From the NCBI RefSeq assembly GCF_027941835.1, contig NZ_CP116005.1, forward strand, positions 682,001 to 746,000: a DNA stretch of 64,000 nucleotides, written 5' to 3'. Position 1 is the first letter of the stretch, and every line of letters starts with the position of its first letter. Of the stretch, positions 40,081 to 52,763 are shown one piece after another. The stretch comes from Sphingosinicella microcystinivorans. GTDB lineage: Bacteria; Pseudomonadota; Alphaproteobacteria; Sphingomonadales; Sphingomonadaceae. The notes under the pieces are model-generated. The model did no database searches, was not told where the DNA came from, and saw only the letters and a list, made by a program, of their open reading frames with translations. A program made the translations under genes and the position numbers.

Positions 40081-40551
40081 TTACCAGCGGTAGTGCGCGA
40101 AGGCGCGGTTCGCCTCGGCCATGCGGTGCGTGTCTTCGCGCTTCTTCACGGCGGTGCCGCGGTTCTGCGAGGCGTCCATCAGCTCGCCCGAAAGGCGCGC
40201 CGACATGGTGTTCTCGCTGCGGTTGCGCGCGGCCGAGATCAGCCAGCGGATGGCGAGCGCCTGCGCGCGGTCCGGGCGCACCTCGACGGGCACCTGATAG
40301 GTCGCGCCGCCGACGCGGCGGCTGCGGACCTCGATGCCCGGCTTCACGTTGTTGAGGGCGTCGTGGAAGACCCCGATCGGGTCCTTCTTCATCTTCGCTT
40401 CAACGTTGTCGAGCGCACCATAGACGATGGTTTCGGCAACCGACTTCTTGCCCTGGTACATCACGAGGTTCATGAACTTCGTGAGCACGGTGTCCCCGAA
40501 ACGGGGATCGGGAAGGATTTCGCGCTTTTCCGGACGGCGACGACGAGCCAT
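40081..40551 (-). CDS. rpsG: 30S ribosomal protein S7
   Basis: The 156-residue protein begins [20 protein letters not shown] and contains [20 protein letters not shown] and [21 protein letters not shown]7 nucleates the 30S head and, in E. coli, represses the str operon. It follows rpsL by 12 bp. Confidence 0.97.
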   Translation of the reverse strand: MARRRRPEKREILPDPRFGDTVLTKFMNLVMYQGKKSVAETIVYGALDNVEAKMKKDPIGVFHDALNNVKPGIEVRSRRVGGATYQVPVEVRPDRAQALAIRWLISAARNRSENTMSARLSGELMDASQNRGTAVKKREDTHRMAEANRAFAHYRW

Positions 40552-40563
40552 TTCTCTAGTTCC

Positions 40564-40935
40564 TTACTTCGGCCGCTTGGCGCCGTACTTCGAACGGCTC
40601 TGCTTGCGGTCCTTGACGCCCTGCGTGTCGAGCACGCCGCGCAGCACGTGGTAGCGCACGCCCGGCAAGTCCTTCACGCGGCCGCCGCGAATGAGCACCA
40701 CCGAGTGTTCCTGAAGGTTGTGGCCTTCACCCGGGATGTAGCCGATCACCTCGAAACCGTTGGTCAGGCGAATCTTGGCCACCTTGCGGAGCGCCGAGTT
40801 CGGCTTCTTCGGGGTCGTCGTGTAGACGCGCGTGCAAACGCCGCGCTTCTGCGGATTCGCCTCGAGCGCCGGCACCTTGTTGCGCGCCTTCTGCGGGCTC
40901 CGACCCTTGCGGACCAGCTGGTTGATCGTCGGCAT
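40564..40935 (-). CDS. rpsL: 30S ribosomal protein S12
   Basis: The 123-residue protein begins [20 protein letters not shown] and has [20 protein letters not shown], with Lys at the classic streptomycin-determining position (TPKKPNS) and [18 protein letters not shown]. The sequence looks streptomycin-sensitive at these sites. The start is ATG 40935; an upstream in-frame extension is leader. First gene of the str operon. Confidence 0.98.
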   Translation of the reverse strand: MPTINQLVRKGRSPQKARNKVPALEANPQKRGVCTRVYTTTPKKPNSALRKVAKIRLTNGFEVIGYIPGEGHNLQEHSVVLIRGGRVKDLPGVRYHVLRGVLDTQGVKDRKQSRSKYGAKRPK

Positions 40936-41161
40936 TAACGCTTCAGCCTCTTGTTTCCAAATCCATGCGAGCCTCGCAGGCCAGCCGCGCGCAAAGCATC
41001 CGCGAGCGATTCGCGGACAAATGCAAACGGTCCCGGCGGGCACCTTACCGGCCCCACCCGGACCTTTTTTCGCGGCCTTTACAGCCTATCAGCTCTAAAA
41101 ACCCGTTCCAGGACAGCGTCTAGGACGAACGCCTACCACCAGCCCGCGAGTACGGGCGCGG

Positions 41162-41190
41162 CTTATATGCGTGCCTCCCCCCGAGGTCAA
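41162..41190 (-). promoter_or_regulatory. Promoter of the str-S10-spc ribosomal run
   Basis: On the minus strand TTGACC (41190-41185), a 17-bp spacer and TATAAG (41167-41162) form a near-consensus housekeeping promoter about 230 bp upstream of rpsL. The long leader between (40936-41160) contains AT-rich and GC-rich stretches and no gene that I can support. Confidence 0.75.
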
Positions 41191-41231
41191 CGGCTTTTGT
41201 GACGGTTCTCCGCGGGTCTTCGGCGATGCGC

Positions 41232-42491
41232 TCAGCGCGCATCTTTCACGATGTCGCCGCCCTTCATCACGAAAGGAACATTCGCGAGCAGCGTCACGTC
41301 CGCCGTCGGGTCTCCCGCCACCGCGATGAGGTCGCCGTAGCGGCCCGGCGCGATCGTCCCGACATCCGATTCGCGGCCCAGCGCCTCGGCGGCGTTGCGC
41401 GTCGCCGCGCGGATCGCGTCCATCGGCGTCATGCCGTACTCGGTCATGACGCGGAACTGCCTGCCGACCTCGGCATGGGGCATCACGCCCGCATCGGACG
41501 CGAACACCATCTTCACGCCCGCCCTGTGCGCGGCGCGGAAGCCGTCCCGCTGGATCTGCGCGATCTCGCGGTCCTTGCGGAGATTGTCCTCCAGCACGCC
41601 GTTCCTGCGGCCCTCGGCCTGCGTGTACTCCGTATTGTAGATGTCCATCGCCAGCACCGCACCCCGCTCCTTGGCGAGGCGGATACCCTCGGCGTCGATC
41701 AGGCTCGCGTGCTCGATCGTGTCGATGCCCGCGCGAATCGCCGCCTTGATGCCCGCCGTGCCATGCGCATGCGCGGCGACCTTCACGCCCCACATGTGCG
41801 CCTCCTCGGCGATGGCGCGAAGCTCGGCTTCGGAGAGCTGCTGCTGGCCGGGCTCGGTGTTGCGCGAGAAGACGCCGCCCGTCGCGCACACCTTGATGAC
41901 CTCGGCGCCGTACTTCCTCTGCTCGCGCACGCGCACGCGAAGCGCGTCCGGCGAATCGCCGACCGCCTCGCCCTTGCGGTGGAACGACGGCGGGAAGTAG
42001 GTCTCGTCGCAGTGGCCGCCGGTGGCGCCGAGCGCGTATGCGGCGGGCACGATGCGGGGGCCGACCGCGAAGCCCTCCTCGATCGCCTGCTTGATGCCGA
42101 CATCGTTGTAGCCGCCCGAGCCGAGGTTGCGGACCGTGGTGAAGCCCGCCTCCAGCATGGCGCGCGCGTTCGCCGCGCCGACCACCGTCCAGAAGCTGTC
42201 GGTGAAGACGAGGCTGTTGTAGCCGCCGTAGACGGGCGAGCCGTCGAGGTGGACGTGCATGTCGATGAGGCCGGGCAGGATGGTCATGCCGGGAAGGTCG
42301 ACCCGCTTCGCGTCCGCCGGGACGTCCGCGCCGCCGGACACGGAAACGATGCGCCCGTCGGTGATCACCACCACGGGATTCGCGACCGTCTTCCCGGCGA
42401 CGACATCGACCATGCGGTCCGCCGTCACCACCACGGTTTCCGCGTGCGCCGCGCCCGAAAGCAGCACGGCGGCCAGCACCTGTTTCAGCAT
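41232..42491 (-). CDS. Exported amidohydrolase family protein (imidazolonepropionase/prolidase-like)
   Basis: The 419-residue protein has a signal peptide (MLKQVLAAVLLSGAAHA) and a TIM-barrel metal-dependent hydrolase domain. Metal ligands are visible in LIDMHVHLDGSP (HxH), a Lys in VIKVCATGGVFS, His in KVAAHAHGTAG and DTIEHASLID, and Asp in MVFASDAGVMPH. It belongs to the periplasmic amidohydrolases that include Xaa-Pro/Xaa-Arg dipeptidases; the substrate is unpredicted. It lies 28 bp after secA on the same strand. Confidence 0.88.
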   Translation of the reverse strand: MLKQVLAAVLLSGAAHAETVVVTADRMVDVVAGKTVANPVVVITDGRIVSVSGGADVPADAKRVDLPGMTILPGLIDMHVHLDGSPVYGGYNSLVFTDSFWTVVGAANARAMLEAGFTTVRNLGSGGYNDVGIKQAIEEGFAVGPRIVPAAYALGATGGHCDETYFPPSFHRKGEAVGDSPDALRVRVREQRKYGAEVIKVCATGGVFSRNTEPGQQQLSEAELRAIAEEAHMWGVKVAAHAHGTAGIKAAIRAGIDTIEHASLIDAEGIRLAKERGAVLAMDIYNTEYTQAEGRRNGVLEDNLRKDREIAQIQRDGFRAAHRAGVKMVFASDAGVMPHAEVGRQFRVMTEYGMTPMDAIRAATRNAAEALGRESDVGTIAPGRYGDLIAVAGDPTADVTLLANVPFVMKGGDIVKDAR

Positions 42492-42519
42492 GACCCCTTC
42501 CCCCTCATGAAGCGAAGGC

Positions 42520-45195
<2,676 letters not shown>

Positions 45196-45303
45196 GGAGG
45201 ACCTTGTGCGCAAAGGGCGGGGCCGCACGGGCAGGCCCCAACATCGCCGCCGACATAGGAACGGCGCGCTTTATAGTCAATGAATGCGGGCCGTCAGAAA
45301 GTG

Positions 45304-45591
45304 TTATCGGATGGGCTCCGGCGCGCGCGGCACCTGCCAGCGGTATGTCTCCATCCGCTCGTAGGCAATCGCCTTCCCGCCATACCGTTTGACGTCATAG
45401 CGCTTTGTTCGGCGTAGTATGGAGCATGTTCTGGCATCCAGCTTCGCGTGACCGCTGGAACGGAGCACCCGGCATTCAGCCACCCGGCCATAAATGTCGA
45501 TCCGGAGACTCACGTCCACGACGCCATCTGCCGCCATTACGCCTCCGGACGACAGGACGAGGCCGAGCATGATAACGAGGTCAACGCGCAT
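45304..45591 (-). CDS. Small exported protein with a TonB C-terminal-like domain
   Basis: From ATG 45591 (GGAG 9 bases upstream) the 95-residue product has a signal peptide (MRVDLVIMLGLVLSSGGVMA). The rest reads VDVSLRIDIYGRVAECRVLRS-SGHAKLDARTCSILRR-TKRY, the strand-helix pattern of the TonB C-terminal domain (VRVSFTVDPDGRV...S.GH..LD.A). Two cysteines fit the pattern. It lacks the membrane anchor and proline linker of true TonB, so it is not an energy transducer as such. An ATG five codons upstream is an alternative start. It follows cueR by 52 bp. Confidence 0.7.
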   Translation of the reverse strand: MRVDLVIMLGLVLSSGGVMAADGVVDVSLRIDIYGRVAECRVLRSSGHAKLDARTCSILRRTKRYDVKRYGGKAIAYERMETYRWQVPRAPEPIR

Positions 45592-45643
45592 GGAAGGTGG
45601 CTCCATTCCGAAGCACCCACGATATGCCGACAGGCGTCGCCGT

Positions 45644-46035
45644 CTAGTTAAGCCTCTCCGCGAGCGCGTCGATGATCGGGCATTCGGGGCGGGAGTCGCC
45701 GTGGCAGCCCTTCGCCAGATGGAGGAGCGTGCTGCGCATCGCCTCGATCGCCTTCGCCTTCTCGCCGAGCGCCTCGGCCTGCTGGAGCGCGAGGCGCTTG
45801 ACGTCGGCGCTGCTGCGCTCGCGGTCCGACCAGAGCGCGAGCAGGGTGCGGATCTCCTCGATGCCGAAGCCGAGGTCGCGCGCGTTGGCGATGAAGCGCA
45901 GGCGGTGCACATCGTCCTCGCCGTAGTCGCGGTAGCCGGACTCGCGCCGGGGCGGCACCGGGATCAGGCCGATGCCCTCGTAGTGGCGGATCATGCGCTG
46001 GCTGACGCCGCTCTTCTTCGATGCCGCGCCGATGT

Positions 46036-46039
<4 letters not shown>
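45644..46039 (-). CDS. cueR: Copper-responsive MerR-family regulator CueR
   Basis: The 131-residue activator has an N-terminal winged HTH ([21 protein letters not shown]), the helix region [20 protein letters not shown] and a dimerisation coiled coil. The metal loop CHGDSRPEC has two cysteines separated by seven residues, as in Cu(I)-sensing CueR. It starts with GTG 46039, overlapping the copA stop (GTGA), so the regulator is made with the pump it controls. The two MerR-type operators at 48248-48301 are its expected targets. Confidence 0.92.
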
Positions 46040-48219
<2,180 letters not shown>

Positions 48220-48240
48220 GGGATTCTCCTATTGCCGCAC

Positions 48241-48271
48241 AGATTGAACCTTCACACCATGTCAAGGTCAA
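48241..48271 (-). promoter_or_regulatory. CueR-type promoter/operator for copA
   Basis: On the minus strand TTGACC (-35, 48271-48266), a 19-bp spacer and CAATCT (-10, 48246-48241) enclose the dyad ACCTTGACATGGTGTGAAGGT in reverse (48248-48268). The long 19-bp spacer with an ACCTT...AAGGT dyad is the hallmark of MerR-family activated promoters. Confidence 0.85.
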
Positions 48272-48277
48272 GCCCCC

Positions 48278-48308
48278 TTGACCTTATCATAATGTCAAGG
48301 TGCAGAAG
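48278..48308 (+). promoter_or_regulatory. Second CueR-type operator, facing the multicopper oxidase
   Basis: TTGACC (48278-48283) overlaps the dyad ACCTT ... AAGGT (48281-48301). The 19-bp spacer puts a poor -10 (CAGAAG) at 48303-48308, only about 9 bases before the ATG at 48317. If this is the promoter, the oxidase mRNA is leaderless or nearly so. Confidence 0.75.
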
Positions 48309-48316
48309 CCCCCGCC

Positions 48317-50014
48317 ATGACCGGACTCTCCCTCTCGCGGCGTGCGCTGATCGGCGGCATCGGCGCTTCGGCCTTGTTCCCCGCATGGGCGCGCAGCGGC
48401 ACGCCCGGTATCGGAGCCACACTGTCAGGCCCGGAAATCCGGCTGAACGTCGGCCACACGTCCTTCACCGTCGGCGGGCGCACCGGCCATGCCGTGACGG
48501 TGAACGGCACGCTGCCCGCGCCGCTCATCCGTCTGAAAGAGGGGCAGACAGCGCGGCTGATCGTGACCAATCATCTTGACGAGGACACCTCCATCCACTG
48601 GCACGGGCTGCTGCTGCCGTTCCGGATGGACGGCGTGCCGGGCATCAGCTTCCCCGGCATCGCGCCGCATTCGCGCTTCACCTACGAATTCCCGGTCATC
48701 CAGTCCGGCACCTACTGGTATCACAGCCATTCGAACCTCCAGGAGGCGATGGGCCATTACGGCCCCATCGTCATCGACCCGGCGGAGGCCGACCCGGTCG
48801 CCTACGACCGCGAGCACGTGATCGTGCTTTCGGACTGGAGCTTCATGCACCCGCACGCGATCATGCGGAAGCTGAAGCAGGACCCGGAGTTCTTCCGCCG
48901 CGACAACCCCAACCTCGCCGAGCTTCTCGCGGGCAAGGGCCAGAGCCTGAAGGAACGGCTGGAGTGGGGCGCCATGCGCATGAGCCCCGCCGACATTTCG
49001 GACGTGACCGGCGCGACCTACACCTATCTCGTCAACGGCCACGGACCCGAGGAGAACTGGACCGGGCTGTTCACCCCCGGCGAGCGGGTGCGGCTGCGCA
49101 TCATCAACGCCTCGGCGATGACCATCTTCAACGTGCGCATTCCGGGCCTCCCCATGACCGTGGTGAACGCGGACGGCGAGAACGTGCGGCCCGTCGAGAC
49201 GGACGAGATCCAGATCAGCGTCGCCGAGACCTATGACGTGATCGTGACGCCGGGGGACGCCGCCTGGACGCTCGCCGCCGAGAGCATCGACCGCTCCGGC
49301 ATGGTGCGCGCGACGCTCGCGCCGCGCACGGGCATGAGCGCGCCGGTGCCGAAGCTGCGCGAGCGCCCGGCGCTGACCATGAAGGACATGGGCCACGGGA
49401 GCGGCGATTCCGGGGGCGGCGACCACGCCGCGATGGGCCATTCGATGAAGATGCGCGATCCCGAAAACGCGGCGCGCGCGGGCGTGAAGCTGAACCCCGG
49501 CGTCGACATGATCGCGCCGATGCCGGTGGACCGGGTGGGCGACCGCGGCCTCGGCCTCGAGGACGCGACGCACCGCGTGCTCGTCTACACCGATCTCGTC
49601 GCGCTGGCGCCGAACCCGGACACGCGGCCGCCCTCGCGCAGCCTCGAAATCCACCTGACGGGCAACATGGAACGCTACATGTGGTCGTTCGACGGCGAGC
49701 AGTTCAGCCCCGTGACCGAACCGTTCCGCTTCGAGCGGAACGAGCGCGTGCGCGTGACGCTGGTGAACGACACGATGATGGCGCACCCCATCCACCTGCA
49801 CGGCCATTTCTTCGAGGTGGTGAACGGCCACGACGGCCACCATCCGCGGAAGCACACGGTGAACGTGCTGCCGGGCGGCAAGCTCTCCTTCGACCTCACC
49901 GCCGACGCGCCCGGCGACTGGGCCTTCCACTGCCACCTCCTGATGCACATGCACCTCGGCATGTTCAACGTGGTGACGGTGCGGCCGCTCGATGGTGAAG
50001 GAGACGCGGCATGA
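48317..50014 (+). CDS. Copper resistance multicopper oxidase (CopA/PcoA family)
   Basis: The 565-residue periplasmic oxidase has a twin-arginine signal (LSLSRRALIGGIGASALF). Copper-site motifs are HWHGLLLPF and WYHSHSNLQEAMG in the first cupredoxin domain, and HPIHLHGHFFE and HCHLLMHMHLGMF in the last. A Met/His-rich segment (MKDMGHGSGDSGGGDHAAMG, about 355-375) probably binds extra copper. It oxidises Cu(I) to the less toxic Cu(II). No Shine-Dalgarno sequence precedes the ATG. The stop overlaps the next ATG (ATGA). Named copA/pcoA in other hosts; symbol left blank to avoid confusion with the ATPase. Confidence 0.93.
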   Translation: MTGLSLSRRALIGGIGASALFPAWARSGTPGIGATLSGPEIRLNVGHTSFTVGGRTGHAVTVNGTLPAPLIRLKEGQTARLIVTNHLDEDTSIHWHGLLLPFRMDGVPGISFPGIAPHSRFTYEFPVIQSGTYWYHSHSNLQEAMGHYGPIVIDPAEADPVAYDREHVIVLSDWSFMHPHAIMRKLKQDPEFFRRDNPNLAELLAGKGQSLKERLEWGAMRMSPADISDVTGATYTYLVNGHGPEENWTGLFTPGERVRLRIINASAMTIFNVRIPGLPMTVVNADGENVRPVETDEIQISVAETYDVIVTPGDAAWTLAAESIDRSGMVRATLAPRTGMSAPVPKLRERPALTMKDMGHGSGDSGGGDHAAMGHSMKMRDPENAARAGVKLNPGVDMIAPMPVDRVGDRGLGLEDATHRVLVYTDLVALAPNPDTRPPSRSLEIHLTGNMERYMWSFDGEQFSPVTEPFRFERNERVRVTLVNDTMMAHPIHLHGHFFEVVNGHDGHHPRKHTVNVLPGGKLSFDLTADAPGDWAFHCHLLMHMHLGMFNVVTVRPLDGEGDAA

Positions 50015-51036
50015 AGCGGCTTCTCGCCCTCCTTCTGATCGGCGCGGCCGGCCCCGCGCTCGCGCAAGGACAGCAGGATCATCCGCAGCACGGCGCGCAC
50101 GATCACGCCGCGCATCAGGCGGCCCCGACAGCTGCGGACGATCCGCACGCGGGCCATGTCATGCCACAAGCGGACGACCCCCATGCCGGGCACGTCATGC
50201 CGCAGGCGGCCGACCCACATGCCGGACATACGATGCCGTCGGCGGACCCTCACGCCGGACATGGTGTGGCGCCCTCCAGCCCTGCTATCCCGAAAGGCCC
50301 GCCGCCCGCCGCCGCGAGCAGCGGCCCCGCCCACGCTGCCGATGCCGCGTTCGGCGCCGACACGATGGCCGCCGCGCGCGCCGCGCTCTACAGGGAGACG
50401 GGCGGCATGACGGTGAGCAAGACCATCGTCGACCGGCTGGAGGCCGGGTTCGGGCAGGGCCACGAGACCTATTTGTGGGACGTGCAGGGCTGGATCGGCC
50501 GCGACATCGACAAGTTCTGGTGGAAGACCGAGGGCGAAGGCGCATTCGGCGGCACGCTCGAATCCGCCGAGGTGCAGGCCCTGTGGAGCCGCGCCATTGG
50601 CCCGTTCTTCGATGTGCAGGCGGGCGTGCGCTACGACATCCGCCCGGAGCCGGACCGCGCCCACGCGGTGATCGGCGTGCAGGGTCTCGCGCCCTACAAG
50701 TTCGAGGTCGACATCGCCGCGTTCATCTCCACGAAGGGCGACGTGACGGCGCGCATCGAGGCCGAATACGACCAGCGGCTGACGCAGAGGCTGATCCTGC
50801 AACCGCGCGTCGAGGCGGAGCTTTCCGCGCAGGACATCCCCGAATACGGCATCGGCGCGGGGCTTGTCGGCATCGAGGCGGGCGCGCGGCTCGGCTACGA
50901 ATTCACGCCGCAGTTCCGGCCCTACGCGGGCGTCGAATGGCACCGCAAGGTCGGCGACACCGCCGACTTCGCGCGCGCAGCGGGCGAGGACGTGGACGCG
51001 GTGCGCTGGCTGGTGGGCGTGCGCGCCTGGTTCTGA
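50011..51036 (+). CDS. copB: Copper resistance outer-membrane protein CopB/PcoB
   Basis: The 341-residue protein has a signal peptide (MKRLLALLLIGAAGPALA). A His-rich region holds four tandem repeats of about 12 residues (DDPHAGHVMPQA and variants, about 43-88). The CopB beta-barrel domain begins around 150 (ETYLWDVQGWIGRDIDKFWW, RYDIRPEPDRAHAVIGVQGL, VEWHRKVGDTADFARAAGED) and ends in aromatic Phe. It binds and sequesters periplasmic or outer-membrane copper. Coupled to the multicopper oxidase by an ATGA overlap. Confidence 0.93.
   Translation: MKRLLALLLIGAAGPALAQGQQDHPQHGAHDHAAHQAAPTAADDPHAGHVMPQADDPHAGHVMPQAADPHAGHTMPSADPHAGHGVAPSSPAIPKGPPPAAASSGPAHAADAAFGADTMAAARAALYRETGGMTVSKTIVDRLEAGFGQGHETYLWDVQGWIGRDIDKFWWKTEGEGAFGGTLESAEVQALWSRAIGPFFDVQAGVRYDIRPEPDRAHAVIGVQGLAPYKFEVDIAAFISTKGDVTARIEAEYDQRLTQRLILQPRVEAELSAQDIPEYGIGAGLVGIEAGARLGYEFTPQFRPYAGVEWHRKVGDTADFARAAGEDVDAVRWLVGVRAWF
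50139..50275 (+). repeat. Tandem ~36-bp repeats encoding the CopB His/Met region
   Basis: Four in-frame units of 33-36 bp encode DPHAGH followed by VMPQA, VMPQA, TMPSA and GVAPS. The DNA copies differ mainly at third positions, so the array is kept by selection on protein rather than by very recent duplication. Confidence 0.8.
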
Positions 51037-51046
51037 CGCGGCGGTT

Positions 51047-51439
51047 TCAGGCCGGAAGCTGCGTGCGCCAGACGACACGCCAGCCGTCTGCGCGGCGGGC
51101 AAGCACCAGCGCTTCGCGCCCCGACGTCTCGTGGCGCTCGCCCTCGCTTTCCCCTGCGCTTTCCACCCCGCTTTCCCACGCCATGTCCCAGCCGTATTCG
51201 ACGACCGCCGTGTCGCCGCGCAGGGTAACGGCATGGTCCCGCGCCGCGAAACGCGCGATCCTGCTGCGCGACATGAATTCGCGGTAGCTCTCCACGGCCG
51301 AAGCGAGACCTTCGACGCGCCCGCCGCCCGGCGCCGCCATCACGACGTCCTCCGCGAGATAGGCCGCGAGGTCTTCGAACCGCCGCTCCAGCCAGCAGCG
51401 GTCCATCGCAGCGACGAAGGCGGCGAGATCTTCGGCCAT
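51047..51439 (-). CDS. SnoaL/DUF4440-like (NTF2-fold) protein
   Basis: The 130-residue protein has MAEDLAAFVAAMDRCWLERR, FEDLAAYLAEDVVMAAPGGG and a C-terminal strand ALVLARRADGWRVVWRTQL, the alpha+beta cone of NTF2-like proteins. Such proteins are ligand binders or isomerases of varied function. ATG 51439 is chosen; an upstream in-frame extension runs through the promoter region of the neighbouring gene. Convergent with copB, 10 bp apart. Confidence 0.75.
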   Translation of the reverse strand: MAEDLAAFVAAMDRCWLERRFEDLAAYLAEDVVMAAPGGGRVEGLASAVESYREFMSRSRIARFAARDHAVTLRGDTAVVEYGWDMAWESGVESAGESEGERHETSGREALVLARRADGWRVVWRTQLPA

Positions 51440-51504
51440 GCCGCCATTCTGGCCTTTTTCCCGGGCGGCGGGAAGCCCACCGTGCCGGCCGACACCTCCG
51501 ATAC

Positions 51505-51521
51505 TGTCGGCAGATTTTACA
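51505..51521. promoter_or_regulatory. Candidate enhancer-binding site upstream of the PEP-CTERM gene
   Basis: TGTCGGCAGATTTTACA has TGT...ACA ends and lies about 50-70 bp upstream of the sigma-54 promoter, where an enhancer-binding protein such as PrsR would bind. A second inverted repeat, AATTTTC/GAAAATT, follows at about 51521-51538. Confidence 0.5.
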
Positions 51522-51572
51522 ATTTTCGGATGGAAAATTTCAAGACCGCCGCATTTGCGACCGCTTTGCAAG

Positions 51573-51588
51573 TGGCACGGCGATTGCA
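51573..51588 (+). promoter_or_regulatory. Sigma-54 (-24/-12) promoter of the PEP-CTERM gene
   Basis: TGGCACG (51573-51579), four bases, TTGCA (51584-51588): an exact match to the sigma-54 consensus with correct GG-to-GC spacing. Transcription would start near 51599, giving a leader of about 32 bases with GGAG before the ATG at 51631. Confidence 0.85.
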
Positions 51589-51630
51589 TGGTTAACGGCC
51601 TCAGGCTGTTGCTTTGCTTCGGAGAAAAAA

Positions 51631-52224
51631 ATGAACATGCTGAAAGTCGCCGCTGCGACCGCCCTGCTGGGCATCACCGCTTTCGCCGCCCCCGCCAACG
51701 CCGGTCTCGTTTTCACGGTCGATCACGGCGGCTCCGCTCTCAACGTCGACACGAGCGGCTGCCTCGGCTGGTGCGACGTCACCGCCGACCTCGCGTTCGG
51801 CGGCGATTTCACGTTCACGCTCGAAGAGGGCAACGACTACACCTTCACCTTCGGCGAGATCACGCCGAGCGGCGTCGGCGCGGGCCACGCCACGTTCACC
51901 GCGACGCTGGCGTTCTTCGAGCCGATCGCCGGCTCCGCCTCGTCGGGCGGCGAAGCCTATTACGTGACCGCCGGCGGCGTCATCACCGGCGGCTGGCTGA
52001 TCTGGGACGACGTTCCCCCGATCATCACCGCGGACGGCTCCGAGTTCACCGTGGACTTCCAGGACCTGTCGGGAATCGACTTCTTCGCACCGATCGGCGT
52101 GAAGGCCACGGTCAAGGCGATCAAGGTCGTCGAAACCGTCGACGTGCCGGAACCGGCCATGCTCGGCCTGTTCGGCCTCGGCCTTGTCGCCCTCGGCGCG
52201 GCACGCCGCCGCAAGGCCGCGTAA
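51631..52224 (+). CDS. PEP-CTERM sorting-domain protein
   Basis: The 197-residue secreted protein has a signal peptide (MNMLKVAAATALLGITAFAAPANA), then a beta-rich, low-lysine body. The PEP-CTERM tail is VPEPAMLGLFGLGLVALG followed by AARRRKAA: the VPEP motif, a hydrophobic helix and a basic end recognised by exosortase. The body contains CLGWC (about 44-48), a likely disulphide. PEP-CTERM proteins go to the cell surface or the exopolysaccharide matrix. No exosortase gene is in the window. A consensus sigma-54 promoter lies upstream and a terminator downstream, so it is a one-gene unit. Confidence 0.92.
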   Translation: MNMLKVAAATALLGITAFAAPANAGLVFTVDHGGSALNVDTSGCLGWCDVTADLAFGGDFTFTLEEGNDYTFTFGEITPSGVGAGHATFTATLAFFEPIAGSASSGGEAYYVTAGGVITGGWLIWDDVPPIITADGSEFTVDFQDLSGIDFFAPIGVKATVKAIKVVETVDVPEPAMLGLFGLGLVALGAARRRKAA

Positions 52225-52248
52225 GCCTTCCAAGACTTCGTCACGCAA

Positions 52249-52282
52249 AGGCGCCGCCGGGGACCGCTCCGGCGGCGCTTTT
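52249..52282 (+). terminator. Rho-independent terminator after the PEP-CTERM gene
   Basis: GCGCCGCCGG (52251-52260) and CCGGCGGCGC (52269-52278) form a perfect 10-bp stem followed by TTTTCG. Confidence 0.88.
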
Positions 52283-52358
52283 CGTTTCCGCGCTGCGGCA
52301 TTGTGTCCGAAAGCGCGCGCCGCTCGCAAATTCGCGGCCGACCTGCTATCTTCGCGGC

Positions 52359-52760
52359 ATGTCCACCCCCGCCCCCTTCAGCTACGCGATCGAGATCAAC
52401 CCCGCCGACATCGACTTCATGGGGCACGTGAACAACGCCAGCTACCTGAAGTGGGTGCAGGACGCCGTGCTGAGCCACTGGCAGCGCTTCGCGCCCGCCG
52501 AGGCGGTCGCCGCGCACCTGTGGGTGGCGCTGAAGCACGAGATCACCTACCGCCGCCCGACCTTCCTCGACGACGAGGTGATCGCCACCGTGCTCCTCGA
52601 AAAGGTGCAGGGCGCGCGGGCCTTCTACGAGACGATCATCAAGCGCGGCGAGGAGGTGCTCGCCGAGGTGAAATCAAGCTGGTGCTGCCTCGACGCCGAA
52701 ACGCTGCGCCCGGCGCGGCTCGCGCAGGGCGTCATCGACCGGTTCTTCGGGCGGGACTGA
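52359..52760 (+). CDS. Acyl-CoA thioesterase (hotdog family)
   Basis: The 133-residue protein has EINPADIDFMGHVNNASYLK, with the catalytic Asp of the 4-hydroxybenzoyl-CoA thioesterase/YbgC family, then WVQDAVLSHW and VALKHEITYRRPTFLDDEVI. It should hydrolyse an acyl-CoA in the cytosol; the substrate is unknown. ATG 52359 (MSTPAPFSYAIEI) is the natural start. Convergent with the Anbu gene, 3 bp apart. Confidence 0.87.
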   Translation: MSTPAPFSYAIEINPADIDFMGHVNNASYLKWVQDAVLSHWQRFAPAEAVAAHLWVALKHEITYRRPTFLDDEVIATVLLEKVQGARAFYETIIKRGEEVLAEVKSSWCCLDAETLRPARLAQGVIDRFFGRD

Positions 52761-52763
52761 ACC

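Noticed and set aside
50139..50275. Regularly spaced 36-bp repeats that could suggest a CRISPR array
   Set aside because: They are in frame inside copB, have no distinct spacers and encode the DPHAGH metal-binding repeats.
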